Positions 1 to 48,239 of a DNA stretch of 64,000 nt are shown piece by piece. The DNA comes from Chrysomallon squamiferum. Taxonomy: Eukaryota > Mollusca > Gastropoda > Neomphalida > Peltospiridae. The position numbers and the translations under genes were made by a program. The stretch lies in contig CM022665.1 of NCBI GenBank assembly GCA_012295275.1, positions 23,521,946 through 23,585,945 on the forward strand, given 5' to 3'. Each line of letters opens with the position of its first letter. The stretch's first letter is position 1. Below the pieces are notes generated by a model that had not been told where the DNA came from, ran no database searches, and saw only the letters and a list, made by a program, of their open reading frames with translations.

Positions 1-146
1 TGTGTTAAACAAAGAAGAGATTATCTATCATCATCACTGTTTGAAACAAGTATTTTTTGTAATTAATGTTCTTGTTTTTACCATTTTCATCTTTTTCTTT
101 CTTTCTTTATTTCTTTATTTGTTAACTTATTTATTTTGTTAAGCTT

Positions 147-189
<43 letters not shown>

Positions 190-374
190 CAATCTAGGAA
201 AAAATTATATTTAGATACATTGTACGCTGAGTAATAATAACTCCAATATTAGCCAAATTTAACAGAGAAATATAAAATTGATCTATGATTAAATCAGATA
301 GACTACAAATTAGCAACACTAGGAGTTGATCATTTCTTTCATTAAATTAGGAAATCTAGTGATCTGTAACTTAC

Positions 375-13855
<13,481 letters not shown>

Positions 13856-14082
13856 TCCGTGTAACCGATTCTGCCTTGTCCTGACGCCGACTCAGCAATA
13901 GATAAAATGGTTCAGAAGTTAGTAGCTGTTTATTAGGACAAACGTTTCGTTTCGACGAATAACAACAACGAAGTCACCAAAGAGAGTTAACACAACTGGC
14001 TTAGGGTTAGGTCTGAAGCGGCAGCAGTGAACGAACTCACTCATCCACTCTCTCTTTCTCATTCACAGTGCGATCTGCCTTA

Positions 14083-14530
14083 GATTATATCATGAGTTAG
14101 AAACCCTGGGATGCTCCGATCGTTAAACGACTTGTGTAAACTACAGTCAAACCTCTTTACAATATTCACAGTACGAGGCTGAGTACCAAAGTGTTTATTC
14201 TATCAAATTTATACCATATTTAAACAAAATGTATTTAAATTATCTACATTACCGACCAACCATATATCAGGTTATTTAACTTCTGTATATGATAAATGTA
14301 AATGTAAATTTATCATTAAATGAGTTCTATTATGGTGATTTGGTTTATAAATCACAACTCTGCAGGACACCAGTATTCAATAACAGTAAAAAACCTGTAG
14401 TATATTTCATTAATTTTGTACCAGTTTCCAGCTAATAAATATGGTATTTTGGAAACGACAGAACTTTCTAGAAATACACACATTCTCCAATTTTCGTAGA
14501 GAGATATTCTGCTAAACACTGCGTAAGACA
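14083..14530. repeat. Copy A upstream flank, duplicated at 20890-21370
   Basis: Shared landmarks in the same order: caaatttataccatattta, tgataaatgtaaat, cagtattcaata, gtatatttcattaattttg and tacgtaagacaaaa-like ends. It lies 230-675 bases upstream of the copy A ATG, so it may include promoter sequence. Confidence 0.6.
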
Positions 14531-14594
14531 AAAGAAAAATACATACATACAAAAGATATATGTTAGTAGTAGTAGCAGTAGTAAGATGATGATG

Positions 14595-14648
<54 letters not shown>

Positions 14649-15408
14649 TTCTTTACTGAATACCACGAAAGGAAACGATTTTACCTTAACTCGGTTTTCT
14701 TTCTAATTTTTTTCACTTCTTTGTCTTTTTCTTTTCTTTAAAAACTTTTGTATTACTAACAGTTCTATGGAATCCTATTAAAATCGTTTACTAAAAACAC
14801 ATTATTTTCTCGTTACAGACGAAACCGTTGAGGTACTGTCAGCGTATGCGACAAACGAACAAAACAAAACAAATTAAACCATATAACTTTACGGTAGACT
14901 GACAGTTTGTCACAATGACTAGTCTGACTGGTATTAATATCTTAAAGTTGGCTCTTCCCAATTAAAGGGTAGCAGACTATAATAGCGTCACGTGACAAGG
15001 TGTTAAAGATCTGAGACAGCTTAAACTACTAAATGTCTATTCTGTATACACTAGAGAACAATAATGCAAACAAGAATTGAATATAGGTAATTGTTAAATA
15101 TATATATTTCACATAAATTAACCATCAATGGTAACATATAATTTAATCGTACGATTCGAACGATACAATACAATAGCAAATAGCGTTGATAGATAATACT
15201 AAACTAATTAAGCCCAGTTGGTTACTTTAACTTTCTAACTAATCTCTTAATATTAAAATAAGTTATCTTAGTTTGTTACTTAGTTTTCAAGCGTAAGTAA
15301 GTACCACAGAATAACACAATAAAATATACAACAGTAATATATTTGGCTATCTTCTGTCAATCAACATGTATGTTAGTTATTACATAAAAAAAACCCACAT
15401 AATTACCA

Positions 15409-15618
15409 TTGCCTGAGTGGTCCTTTATCTTGAGTAGGCGACCCTCAGAAATCGTGTCGCAAGAAGGCGCACCGATCAAAAGATCTCGTTTAAAACGCGC
15501 TTTGGATATTTATAAACCTCGTGCTGGCGTTCATGGAACACCTCTGCAGACAGCCTTTCTGAATTTACTTTGCAACTTAAATGCCAATTTTGAGTTTGCT
15601 AATCTCAGTGTTTCTTAG
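15409..15618 (+). other. Unrecognised 69-codon open frame
   Basis: Begins MPEWSFILSRRPSEIV. Base composition is more balanced than the surroundings up to about 15570, and the frame runs into the left direct repeat. I do not recognise it. It may be part of the mobile element or chance. Confidence 0.2.
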
Positions 15619-15840
15619 TTCATAAAATAACGGAACTTCCCCTAATTATATAATACTGTTTCTAAACAGCCTATGGACGTCTGCATACATTCTGCTATTT
15701 AGTTTTTGTGTAGTTACCCCCATTTCCTGACTTTAATTAGCTAAACATTTGAGAATTGTAAAAATATGGACATATAAACATGCTTATAAACGATAGCTAA
15801 ATACATGTTACTATAAAATAATAATATACTTAATATAAAA
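15571..15840. repeat. Direct repeat flanking the gypsy relic, left copy
   Basis: About 270 bases, near-identical to 18371-18640, same orientation. They flank the integrase/RT relic and could be its LTRs, but the ends are not a clean TG...CA. About 470 bases of unassigned sequence lie between this copy and the RNase H end. Confidence 0.75.
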
Positions 15841-16316
15841 TGTAGCAGACATTCTGCTTTAAATGGGCATGTAAAAATAAGTGTTTTGTGAATATTATAT
15901 AATTCAATACATAGAATACAAAATTATGAATAAAAACAAGTCTGGCAAAGAGGCTCTAATGAGGAACCATCACACACCTCTACCTCACAAAGAATATTTG
16001 TCCTACTTTGAAACGTACGCAAATGTTCGCATTTTCTTGTATATGCATGTATATCATAACACAAATACATCACGTTAGTATAATAACAAACACAGTTTTA
16101 TATCACATCAACACATGATGTGATTGGTATGACAGAACCTATCTTGCAATAACATAATACATACATTTAGATACATGAACATAATACATACACTTATATA
16201 GATATACATATATAGCAACAGAGGATATGATTAATTTAATAGAATATATTTCAACATGATGAAGACAGAGTATATAATATAAAACTTCATAATGTTAGGA
16301 ACCATTTTGGATTTAA
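15841..16316. other. Unassigned stretch between direct repeat and RNase H relic
   Basis: AT-rich, with no reading frame I recognise. By position it could be the 3' untranslated part of the gypsy element. Confidence 0.3.
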
Positions 16317-16776
16317 GCACGCGATAAACAATCGGCGATCACGTTACTTGCTTGGTGATGATGAGGTATTCTTGAAGTAATAAGCTCTATCTTAAAACTC
16401 TCTGGTTGGTTTTTTCGCCTCTGTGTATAAAGGTAAGCGGGTTGTGGTCGGTAAAGGCAATAATTTGATGTAGAGCTACTTCAAGTAAATCTGAAAATGT
16501 TTTAATGATTGGATCATTGCCAGTGCTTCTTTTTCAACTGTTCAATAGTTTAACTGATGGTTATCAAACTTTCGTAAAAAGTAGCTGACTGGATAGTCAA
16601 GTCCATTTTTGTCTTCTTGGAATAAGACAGCTCACGATTCTACTTGATTGGCATCACAAGCTAGTTTAAAGGGACGGCGGTAATCAGGTGCAGCCACTAT
16701 GGGATTCGACAACTTTTTTTTTTTTTTTAAGAGGTTAAATGCGTTTTTACACTCTTCCGTCCAAAGAACCATCTCT
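16317..16776 (-). pseudogene. Gypsy RNase H, frameshifted
   Basis: In changing minus-strand frames: WTEECKNAFNLL (lead-in), LACDANQ (first Asp), VEKEALAM (Glu), TDHNPLTFI (second Asp) and NVIADCLSRA at the C-terminus (16317-16358). Several stops and frameshifts show the copy is dead. Confidence 0.8.
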
Positions 16777-17005
16777 CTTTGGTATTAATATGACAGGTAC
16801 TGTTCGATGGCTCGATGATTTCATGTTTTAACAGGTAATCAATTTCCGTCTTAAGAGTGGCACCTTTTTCCGGGTTTATGCGCGATGCGTATTGTTTAAT
16901 GGGCGCTGCATCGTCCACTTCAACATCTCGGGTGCTCACATTCGTCACGCTTGGTGCATCTGGAAACAAAGAGTGGTGCTCTCTGATCAGCTGAGATAAT
17001 TCCAA
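16777..17005 (-). pseudogene. Gypsy reverse transcriptase N-terminus, truncated
   Basis: Immediately after the integrase frame on the same strand comes HHSLFPDAPS, then DDAAPIKQYASRINPEKGA and LLKHEIIEPSNS, the conserved lead-in to gypsy reverse transcriptase. The catalytic RT core is missing: sequence jumps from this lead-in straight to the RNase H lead-in at about 16770. Confidence 0.8.
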
Positions 17006-17008
17006 TCG

Positions 17009-18350
17009 TTATGTGTTGTCAAGGTAAACTAGCGACGTGTCCAGGTTTTCAAGTTCTTGACTGTTTGACAGTTTGGAATCTACTGTCTCCAGGTCGTTAT
17101 TTTGGATGTCTTTTGTTTGTAGTACTGGTTTTCTGTCATGATATGCTTTTAACAAATTGACACGACAAAATCCCCGGTCAGGAGTATCTATAATGTAACC
17201 TGTGGTACTCACTTTTCGTTTAATGACATATGGTCCGAAATATTTACATTGCATAGCTTTCTTATCAAAATGGGCTTTGATTTGTATTTGTGCATGGTTA
17301 AGATGCATTTTTGCTAATTCGGTAGGTTGCCAAAGTTTTTCTTTAATTCTTGAAACATAGTTAAGTAAATTTTCTAAACTGTTTTCCTGTAACCAACTGT
17401 TCTTAATTAACTTAAGAGGCCCCTTTGATGAGTGTCCATACACCAGTTCAAAATGGGAGAATCCTAGTGATTCTTGTTTTGAATCTCGGGCAGCAAACAG
17501 CACATAAGGCATTAACTGATCCCAGCCATTGTCATTTTCTTTACAAAAACACCTAAGCATATTTTTTAAACCTCTGTGGAAACATTCCAAAGCGCCTTGT
17601 GACTCTGGGTGGTATGCACTGCTCCGTATCTGATGTATTTCTAACAGAGCAATGACTTGCTGGAACAATGTTAACATGAAGTTACTTCCCCTATCAGATT
17701 GAATTTCGTTAGGTAGACCGGTCATTGTAAAGGATTTAATTAACGCTTTAGTGATTATGATCGCATTTACTTTACGCAAAGGGATAGCTTCCGGAAATCG
17801 GGTCGTTAAACACATTACCGTCAACTTTAACTTGGGCAAAGGGATGGACCCACCGGAAATAAATACCTTTTCTCCCACAACAGGAATACTTTGGGATCTT
17901 TTGGTTAGGATTCCCGTGATCTGACACACATCAAAAACACGTATCCTGACGCAAACCAGGCCAATAAAAAATCAGTTGCCACTCTGGTATACGTTTTTGC
18001 TGTCCCCAGGTGTCCAGCAGACTTTCAAGAGCTAAACTATTTTTTTTCCAATATTTGCTAGGTACTACGATTCTATTCAATCCACCGTTCTCGGGAAAAC
18101 TTTTTACTTTTTCTCATCAACACATCCTTATATAGGTAATAACATTCTTTATGAGTAACTATTTTTTTTTTTTGGTAATCTATCACTTTATCCCAAACTG
18201 TTTAGTGACTTGTCCCAACATACACGCGAAATATCACACCTTACTGGTTCCTTGTCGCTTATTACTACTGGATCACGTGATCCCGACATTATCAGCCGAT
18301 ATGCTCAAATCCCTCTGTGCTGAATGACTTGTAAACGTTTCTGACAAATC
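17009..18350 (-). pseudogene. Ty3/gypsy integrase, degraded (Gmr1-like element)
   Basis: An open frame at 17009-17929 (306 codons) holds the integrase core and C-terminal part: CQITG at the zinc-finger end, TVMCLTTRFPEA, QSDRGSNF with the second catalytic Asp, and HPESQGALE with the catalytic Glu. The segment that should hold the first catalytic Asp is lost by a small deletion. Upstream (17930-18350), fragments such as YWPGLRQDTC appear in shifted frames, the remains of the zinc-binding N-terminus and linker. The RT-RNase H part follows rather than precedes it. No gag or protease is visible. Confidence 0.85.
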
Positions 18351-18370
18351 TGGTTCTATATTGACAACTA

Positions 18371-18640
18371 TGCAGCTTAAATGCCAATTTTGAGTTTGTT
18401 AATCCCAGTGTTTCTTAGTTCATAAAATAACAGAACTTCCCCTAATTATATAATACAGCTTCTAAACAGCCGATGGACCTCTGCATACATTCTGCTATTT
18501 AGTTTTTGTGTAGTTTCCCCCATTTCCTGACATTAATTAGCTAAACATTTAAGAATTGTAAAAATATGGATATATAAACATGCTTATAAACGATAGCTAA
18601 ATACATATTACCGTAATATAATAATATACTTAATATAATA
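18371..18640. repeat. Direct repeat flanking the gypsy relic, right copy
   Basis: Partner of 15571-15840, starting about 20 bases from the last recognisable integrase-side sequence. If this is the 5' LTR, gag and protease have been deleted. Confidence 0.75.
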
Positions 18641-19034
18641 AAATTAGATATAAATTATATGTAATGTGCATTTCTAAAGACTCGCAGTAAAAAATATTCA
18701 GTTTTACGAAACTTGATATAAAACTAGGAGATAATAATAATAATAATAATAATAATAATATATAATAATAATAATAACAACAACATCAACAGCAATAAAA
18801 ATAATAATAATAATAGCAGTAAAATGCCATGTCAAATACTTACACCAACACAAAACATGTAATACGAAAAACTCCACTTTTTTCACATGTATTTTATGCA
18901 ATACACCCTCGATTTAATGAACTGAAATGGTGTAATCACTACTTCCACTACATTATTATCTTATTATTACAACTTCTTTTAAAGAAGATGGTGCGAAAGA
19001 TATTGAAGTTATGTATGACATACTTACTACAGAG

Positions 19035-19285
19035 TGAGGATCCCTTATCCGAAAAGCCTCGAAATCCGAAGTTTATTCCGAGAAGTAAAACTAGTGAATT
19101 ATTTTGCATATACAAACTTTACATTACGCATAAAATTATTTAAAATATTATATAAAAAAATCCTGCACATTATTTGTTTAAGCTGTATATGAAATATAAA
19201 TAGAATTCGTATTTAGAGTTAGGAACTATTCTCAGGCAATTTCCTTACATTCCAAAATCCGAAAAACGCATTTTCGGTGCCACGA
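19035..19285. mobile_element. Relative of the 31403-31615 repeat
   Basis: Begins tgaggatcccttatccgaaa, matching one end of the repeat in copy B intron 20, and later has attccaaaatccgaaaaacg. Its far end is less clear. Confidence 0.4.
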
Positions 19286-19419
19286 TTTCAAGTTGTATTA
19301 TATTTCTTTTTATTGAAGTGTTAGTGGTTTCTTTTCTTTGTTTTAATTCTTGTGAGCATTTGTGTATATGTTTACAAATACGTAAAGATGTTTTAATACA
19401 AAAATAGATTTTTCCAAAT

Positions 19420-19482
<63 letters not shown>

Positions 19483-19526
19483 AAATACACGAGTAACACA
19501 CAACACACACACACACACACACACAG
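19420..19526. repeat. (CT)n then (CA)n tracts between A and B
   Basis: (CT)n to 19478, short unique sequence, then (CA)n to 19526. Confidence 0.95.
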
Positions 19527-20568
19527 TTTTCTTTGCGTATCTTCATAGATTTTAAATGGTTTTTAATCAGAATTCTCCAAATCTCTGTAACAACAATCAA
19601 CTATTTATGCAAGCATAAATATATGGTTGCTAATATACATACATACACGCATGCACGTACACATACATATATACATAGATATATACACACCTTCATACAT
19701 ACGTACATACTGAGAGAGGGGTGAGGATTATCATTTGAATTATAACTAGAAACACTGCAAAGATTGTTTTGATACTGCAGACAACGACGATGACAACGAT
19801 TATACTACTACTACTACTACAATTACTACTACAACTATTATTACTACTACTACTGCTACTATTACTACTACTACTATTACTACTACTACTACTAATAATA
19901 GCAAATTGACGAGATGTAAACCGACGTGTCTTAACTAGACGGAATTAAATAACATAATGATGATATGACGATGTTTGTAAAAGTTATAATTTAAGATATC
20001 GCCCTAAAAGTCATTAAATAAAGGCATTTAAAATAAATTATATTTTACCATGACTATGCGATAAGAAAATAATTATATAAACCCTCTCCAAATATTTATA
20101 TAATTAACCATGCACCTCTTCGTAGAAACTTTTAAAAGTTTTCTTTACCTAGAACGTTAATATAAATGTATGAGATGCGCCGTATGTTTCGATTTAAACA
20201 ATAAATAAATAAATAAATATAATGTTATTTCATACATCTGCGCCACGGTACATGTATGGTGGATAATAGGTACATAATATTCACAACTACATTGTCATGA
20301 ATGTTTGTCTAGACTATAAGTAAAATATAGGTGCAATTAAGAAAAAAGGACAAACAATTGGCAGTTATATTTTTAACATCTTATCTGTACAATGAAATTA
20401 GTTACCAACGTTCAAATCACTTTTTAAGGAGTTTTCGGAGATTAAAAAATATGTATTTATACATACCAAGAGTGAAAACAAATGAGACATATAAGAATGA
20501 AAAAAAAAAAAAAAAAAAAAAAATTTAATAATAATAATAATAATAAATCTCTCTTTTGTTGGTGTGTC

Positions 20569-20690
<122 letters not shown>

Positions 20691-20889
20691 CATTACTTCT
20701 TGCGCACAGGGGTAGTGGCTTAATTCAATTCAGGAGAGTTTCCATTTATTGAGCTGGACTGCTAATGTAATGTTTTCCCTCAGTGGCATGGTATTTTAAA
20801 TATGGCAAGTGCCCTGGCATCACTTGTATGGTGCGCCACTGAAAAACACAGACAAGCCACCATCGTATAGTGAAAGCAATAACTGTCTG

Positions 20890-21370
20890 ATTGTGATTGT
20901 CTGATTATGATGAGTGAGAAACACTGGAAAGCTAAGATCATTAAACCACGAGTATAAATTATAGTCAAACAGCCTCTTCATAACACTCTTGGTGTACTGC
21001 TCTTCCCGTTTATAAGGTAAGCATCGAAGAGTTTATTTGCCAAATTTATACCATATTTACATCTGTATTATTATAAACCAACCAATATACACATATTATG
21101 ATATTACGTTGTTTAACATTTGTGCATGATAAATGTAAATTTAAATTTATTATTATATCACGACGATTTGTTTTATAAATTATGACATCAGTATTCAATA
21201 CTGATATAAAACCCCAAGTATATTTCATTAATTTTGATTCAGTGTCAAGCCAATATTTGAGGTATAATGTATACATATGAAAATATTTTTGAAAGAGTAG
21301 ATTTTTCGCTGAATACACATTTCGATTCACGTAGATGGATCATTGAGGAAAAACTACGTAAGACAAAAAA
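20890..21370. repeat. Diverged second copy of the 14083-14530 flank
   Basis: Same orientation, with many substitutions and small indels. No XDH exon 1 is visible beside it, so either the gene part was lost or this is a dispersed repeat. Confidence 0.6.
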
Positions 21371-21875
21371 TGTACGTATACGTATATCGGAGCATGTAAC
21401 TATGTAGTACTGGTTTGTCATAAAAAAAAATAATAATAATAATAAAAAAAAAAAAAAATATGTCGCGGAGTGCCCGTTTTAAATCAGCAACGAAAGATTT
21501 AAAAGAACTGCTGGTAAAAACGAAAGGAAAGGAAGAATCGGTTCGTAATAAGAAATAACTCTGATTGCTAAATTAATATTCCAGGATTGTGTGCTGACCA
21601 ATACCCAGAACTACATTAGCGATGGTGAGTGAGCAAGTGAATCATCACATACAAACTCAAACGGCATGCTGATTGTTACTATAATATTCTTTCTTTATTC
21701 AGTCCTTAATGCAACGTGTCCATCAGGATTTTCATATAATTAATTAGATGTCTAAAAATGCATATATTACATAATCGTTGTAAAAGCTTTTCTGTCTAAC
21801 ACTGAATCAAAAAAGGCCAAACATGCATGTTTTTGTTGTTGTTTTAAATTATTTATTTATTTATTTTTATTATTA

Positions 21876-21915
<40 letters not shown>

Positions 21916-23905
21916 TTTTTTTTTTTTTTTTTTATCTAACAGGTTAACTGAGAATCACCACTGTGGCACCTAAAGATCGGTCTATACGATGCACAGTAAA
22001 TATATAGAACTAGTGAAGAAATAATAAAGAACTATTCCTTCTTTTATGTGTTTTGGTAATTTTTCTGTTAAATGTAATAGCCAATGTTATTATTTTATCA
22101 AATTACAAACAAATTATTTATTGTATTTTGCCAAATAATAAATTTGCAAAAGGGGTCCACAAACAGCTTGTCAACCATCCTCTTAATTTTTATTTTTTCC
22201 TTTTTTATTATTATTATTATTATTATTATTTTTTTTTTGAACATTAATAATTCTTATGCTTTGTACTGTTCCATTTGTTCCCATGTAGCATGGACATATT
22301 TTCATCGCACATTTTGATATACATGAAACATAAAATTATATTTGTTAAATAACTGTATGCAGTTAAAATCTGTACCACATTTCTTAGCAAAGAGTTCTCT
22401 CAGATCCTTTGTCATTTGAATTATTAATCTTTGGATGAAATGGTCGTGACGGTATTTATAATAATTTATAATAAATAAAAACAGAAAATAATGAATGCAA
22501 TAATAAGAATTAAACTGATCACATTTTAAATTTGTTGAACAATAAATACATTATTTTCTGAGTGATAATATAATCTAAGCCTGTTAATAAACATATTCCT
22601 TATTTTCAGGAGTGTTATATTCTGGGTTTCAGCTGTACACCCATCAAAAGAGGTAAATTAATTCATGATAAAATATTAAGTTTACTCAATAATATAATTA
22701 TGGGACCCTGATTTTTAACAGACAGCAATGCGCACCTCACCGCAAGATGCATCATGATATGGAACTGGGCAGATGGCAGGTAATGGGAGAGTGACAAAAA
22801 TAAGGACTGAAAATCTGAGCAACATTCAACCAGAAAATCCTGTAACAGTAACCACCATACACCACTGATATTTTTATATATTACACATTTTACACAAGTC
22901 GATATCACAGAGAAATGAAAGACTCTTAAAGTTTCAAGTCTAATCTGTCTTTTGCAGCATCATAAACAAAAACAAAAATTACTAAGTCTGTTTTCAGAAA
23001 TAATGAAAAACATTATTTTTTTCTTGATCATTTTATTTAATATATTTGATTGACTACATATAAGATAAAAGTAGATGTTGCTTTAAGCAGTCACTCAGAC
23101 CCACAAAAGGTACGAAAAAATAATACTACTAATAATACTAGTACATGTATATAATACTAACAATAAAGTAATAGCAATAATGGTGAAATTTCATGTAAAC
23201 AGTAACAATAATAGTATTATCATTTCTTATAATTAATAAGGAAAATATCAATGCTTGCAATTATATCTCAGTAACAGTATTATAACTTGATCCATATAAC
23301 CAGCAGCAATAGTAGTAGTAGAACTAATTGTAGTAATAGTTGTTGTAGTGGTAGTAGTAGCTGCAGCAGTAGTAGTATCAGTAATAGTAGTAGCAGCAGC
23401 AGTAACAGTAGTAAAAGTAATTAAACCTCTATATAACAAATAACAATAATTATTGTTCTAATTTTAAAGATGTATAATTAAAAAAAATATTTATTATTTT
23501 AAATTTAATGTTTTAAATTCACTTTATCAGTTTATCATAAAATATACTCCACTCACACACAGAATGAATATATTACATTATGAAATAATCATTTATTTTT
23601 GGTACTTTTTCTCCCACATACTTTGTATAAAAGCATTAATAATCCTGTATATGTGGTTACCTGCAACATTATATAAAAATAAGGTTAAAAATAACCTAAA
23701 TCTATCATCACAAAAATAATAACCTGAGTAAAGCAATTTTTTTTAATATACTATGATAAAAATGAATATCATTATTTTTGTAATGATTGTACAATGGTAA
23801 TAGTAATTCTTGATACAGCTACATATATAACTGTTTATATATAATACTGATACAGTAAAATTGTCATGCAGACATGTATACAGATTCATATACAATTCTT
23901 AATGC
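21371..23905. other. Intergenic, no gene recognised
   Basis: AT-rich DNA with (TTA)n at 21880-21914 and 22207-22230 and degenerate (TAG)n at 23303-23413. I see no exon-like or transposase-like reading here. Confidence 0.5.
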
Positions 23906-23911
23906 TTTATT
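23906..23911 (-). terminator. Candidate polyadenylation signal of copy B
   Basis: AATAAA on the minus strand, about 270 bases after the copy B stop codon (24180). It is the plausible signal seen in this AT-rich 3' region; cleavage site not determined. Confidence 0.4.
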
Positions 23912-24179
23912 GTAAAACTAAAAAATACTGAAAAAAAAAATATTAGAAAGATGTTTTGGTATGTCTGTTGCCATTTGTTTACCTTATCACAGTTTTCTTT
24001 TAAATTTCATTTCAAACTTATGCAAAAAAACTTCCCTAAACATTATCTGCTTAATTTTTAGACACATTACTATTACAGTCTTCTTGATTTCTGATGTAAA
24101 TAAATTTCTTAATTCCAATAATGTGAAAGTATCTGGGATACTAGATTATAGGATTTGTGTTTGAAATTCAAAACTGATT

Positions 24180-45821
<21,642 letters not shown>

Positions 45822-46333
45822 TTTCGTGCAGTGTCCAGCCTTCTGTCGTTCCTGCACTGACCTGGATCTCATAGATTATAAGGTCAAGCGAATATTTCCA
45901 CCAATAATAAAAATGTAGGTCAGTAGAGACCGTAAACATTGACTTTTGACTGGACTGAAACATCCTACTGCAAACGAATGTGGCCCATATGATGAATGCG
46001 TATTTCTTATTACGATATAACGACTACTGCGAATGAGGCAGGGAAAAGAATGTTCTTGTATTTTTTCAGTAAGAGCAAGCGGTTGTGAACCACGCCATGA
46101 ATATTTTTACTGCAGTGCGGCCCGCCCCGCTTCCCGAAACAGGTTGCCGACGTCTGCTATAGATACGCCATTTGTGCAGTATTGACTGAAACGGGTTTGA
46201 AAACAATCATTAAAGTTCTTAATCAGCAAACCTTGAATAAGAACAGTCATTATATTACATTATTTGACGTACAAGCAGTATATTTTAGTATTTAAAATAT
46301 TACATGTTAATAACTCTTGGCACTGTTCATGAC

Positions 46334-46368
<35 letters not shown>

Positions 46369-46850
46369 GATCATCATCATCATCATCATCATCATCAATA
46401 ATCTTGTCTAAAAGAACAAACACATCCCGAATCGATTAAACTATTTTTTCATCCAGTCTTATAGATCTTATATAGTAAAATCCAAATAACATATTTGATA
46501 ATATATGTTGTTAAAAAAGTTACACCTTTGGTGATGTGAATATAAATGGAGCAGAATCTGAATTTCACTTGGATAAGATTTTAGAAGTGACTTTTGAGAA
46601 GATTTTCGGAGAACCTGTTTGAATGTGGGATGGACTTTATGAAGAAAATTTTCAAACCAAAGAGGAGATTAAGGAAGTTTGTGATAAGTGACGTATTGTA
46701 TTATTATTATTATTATTATTATATATTATGCATGTAGTATGTTTTGAACCATATTTCAAACATAACAAGCTTAATTTTTCCCACTGACACTACTAACACA
46801 CACTTATTCCATCATAAGTTCCAATATTATTTCCAAAGCATGGCCAGAAC

Positions 46851-46854
<4 letters not shown>

Positions 46855-46924
<70 letters not shown>
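46855..46924. repeat. (GA)n microsatellite upstream of copy B
   Basis: About 70 bases in the B-C intergenic region, about 1 kb upstream of the copy B ATG. Confidence 0.95.
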
Positions 46925-46926
<2 letters not shown>

Positions 46927-47378
46927 AAACCATCGAACAGACGATCACGAATAAGAAAGCTATTTTTAGATCACACCAACAGTTGAAAAACTGAAGTCAC
47001 GCAACATTTTTTTTTTTTTTTTTCAGACATCAAAGACAACCTATACTGACGAGTGCATGAAAATAGCACATTTTCATGAAAATAAAAAACAAACTGCATT
47101 GGGAAAAAGAAATGTTACTCTTCACTATCGTACATATTGAATTCTCCTTTGAAAAAAAGTGTATCTGTGCTGACCTGGAGAAAGATTTTCAACTGCAGTG
47201 CGAGTGCCTGTACAATTTAATTATAACTGTCTTAGTGACAGAAGAATGTTTCTGTCTTCCGCCTGTAAAATGTCACTTCTATCATGATTGTTGATTCGAT
47301 CTGCCGAATCCAGAAAAAGCCATTGTTAGCTGTGTCGAGATGTAAGGGTTAGTTTAGTCTGGAACTCAGGGTATGATG

Positions 47379-47920
47379 AGAGCGCTAGTCAGTATGAACT
47401 AGCAAAGTCTGCAGTATTACAAGCGTATGAGTTACGACCTGAATATTATCGTTTACAGTATAGCGAATTAAAGAAAACAGAGGGAGGGTCAGTCTTATAG
47501 CAAATTCGTGGCTAAGAAATCAGGATTGTTTGATAAATGGATGGCTTCTCATCAGGTAGAGAGTCATTTATAGAATTTCGGGAATATTGTTGATCTTACT
47601 GGACATTAAAAATGGGTTATCATTTAGCTTATGTATTCCTTTAAAGGATCTGGATATCAAAATGGCAGAGGATGCAGGCATAGCGGCAAATCACTGTTTC
47701 AATTCACAAAGCACAGGCGGTATAGGGTAGTTCTACACAACATAGGGAAAGTGTCTGTCGGGGAGGTTCATCTAGCTGGTAGGCATTTGGTGTAGAGAGC
47801 AAGGATAAATCATCATTATCAGCAAATGCACGACCTTTTCGTCCCCGTTGCGCTTATTGTAATGGGGTGAACCATCTCACTGGGGACCGTTTTAAAAGAA
47901 AATGCGATAAAGCCCAGGTC
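47379..47920 (+). pseudogene. Ty3/gypsy gag relic
   Basis: One frame reads YELAKSAVLQAYELRPEYY, then after a frameshift QSYSKFVAKKSGLFDKWMAS, a pattern typical of gypsy gag (SCAN-like) regions. Further on, CAYCNGVNHLTGD (47849-47887) looks like a broken zinc knuckle lacking its last Cys. No pol follows. It ends about 270 bases before the orphan XDH exon on the same strand. Confidence 0.65.
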
Positions 47921-48192
47921 ATCAGTTTAGTGAGGTCAGTCCAGCTAGAGTTACTGGACAGACCAAAAGTAAACCCGTATTACTGGGGAGAATATGGTTG
48001 TCCGGTTTCATTGCCAGCCAGAATTATAAGCTCCATAACCAACAGTCCGTAACTTGTTCTACAATTATTTATAAATGCTGTCATTGGATAGAATCAAGCG
48101 CGTCATCTTTTTCATATTAAATTATCATATTTAAAGAGGTGAGTTAGCACTTTTTTGTCATTTCATTTCGACGGATAGTCAAGCCAAAGAAA

Positions 48193-48237
48193 ATGAACGT
48201 GCAAACTGCGCTGGTGTTTTTTGTCAACGGTCGAAAA
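48193..48237 (+). pseudogene. Orphan XDH first exon (alternative first exon of copy C or relic)
   Basis: ATG followed by NVQTALVFFVNGRK and then gtaagt. This is the length, phase and ending of XDH exon 1. The stretch from ttttttgtcaacggtcgaaa through gtaagtt is identical to copy B exon 1 and its donor, but on the opposite strand. It lies 5 kb upstream of the annotated copy C exon 1, and its phase-0 end would splice in frame to copy C exon 2 (54677). Either copy C has two promoters, or this is the remnant of another inverted copy. Confidence 0.75.
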
Positions 48238-48239
48238 GT

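Noticed and set aside
15571-18640. Calling the two direct repeats definite LTRs
   Set aside because: No clean TG...CA ends, primer-binding site or target duplication could be identified, and the spacing to RNase H is large. Kept as flanking repeats only.
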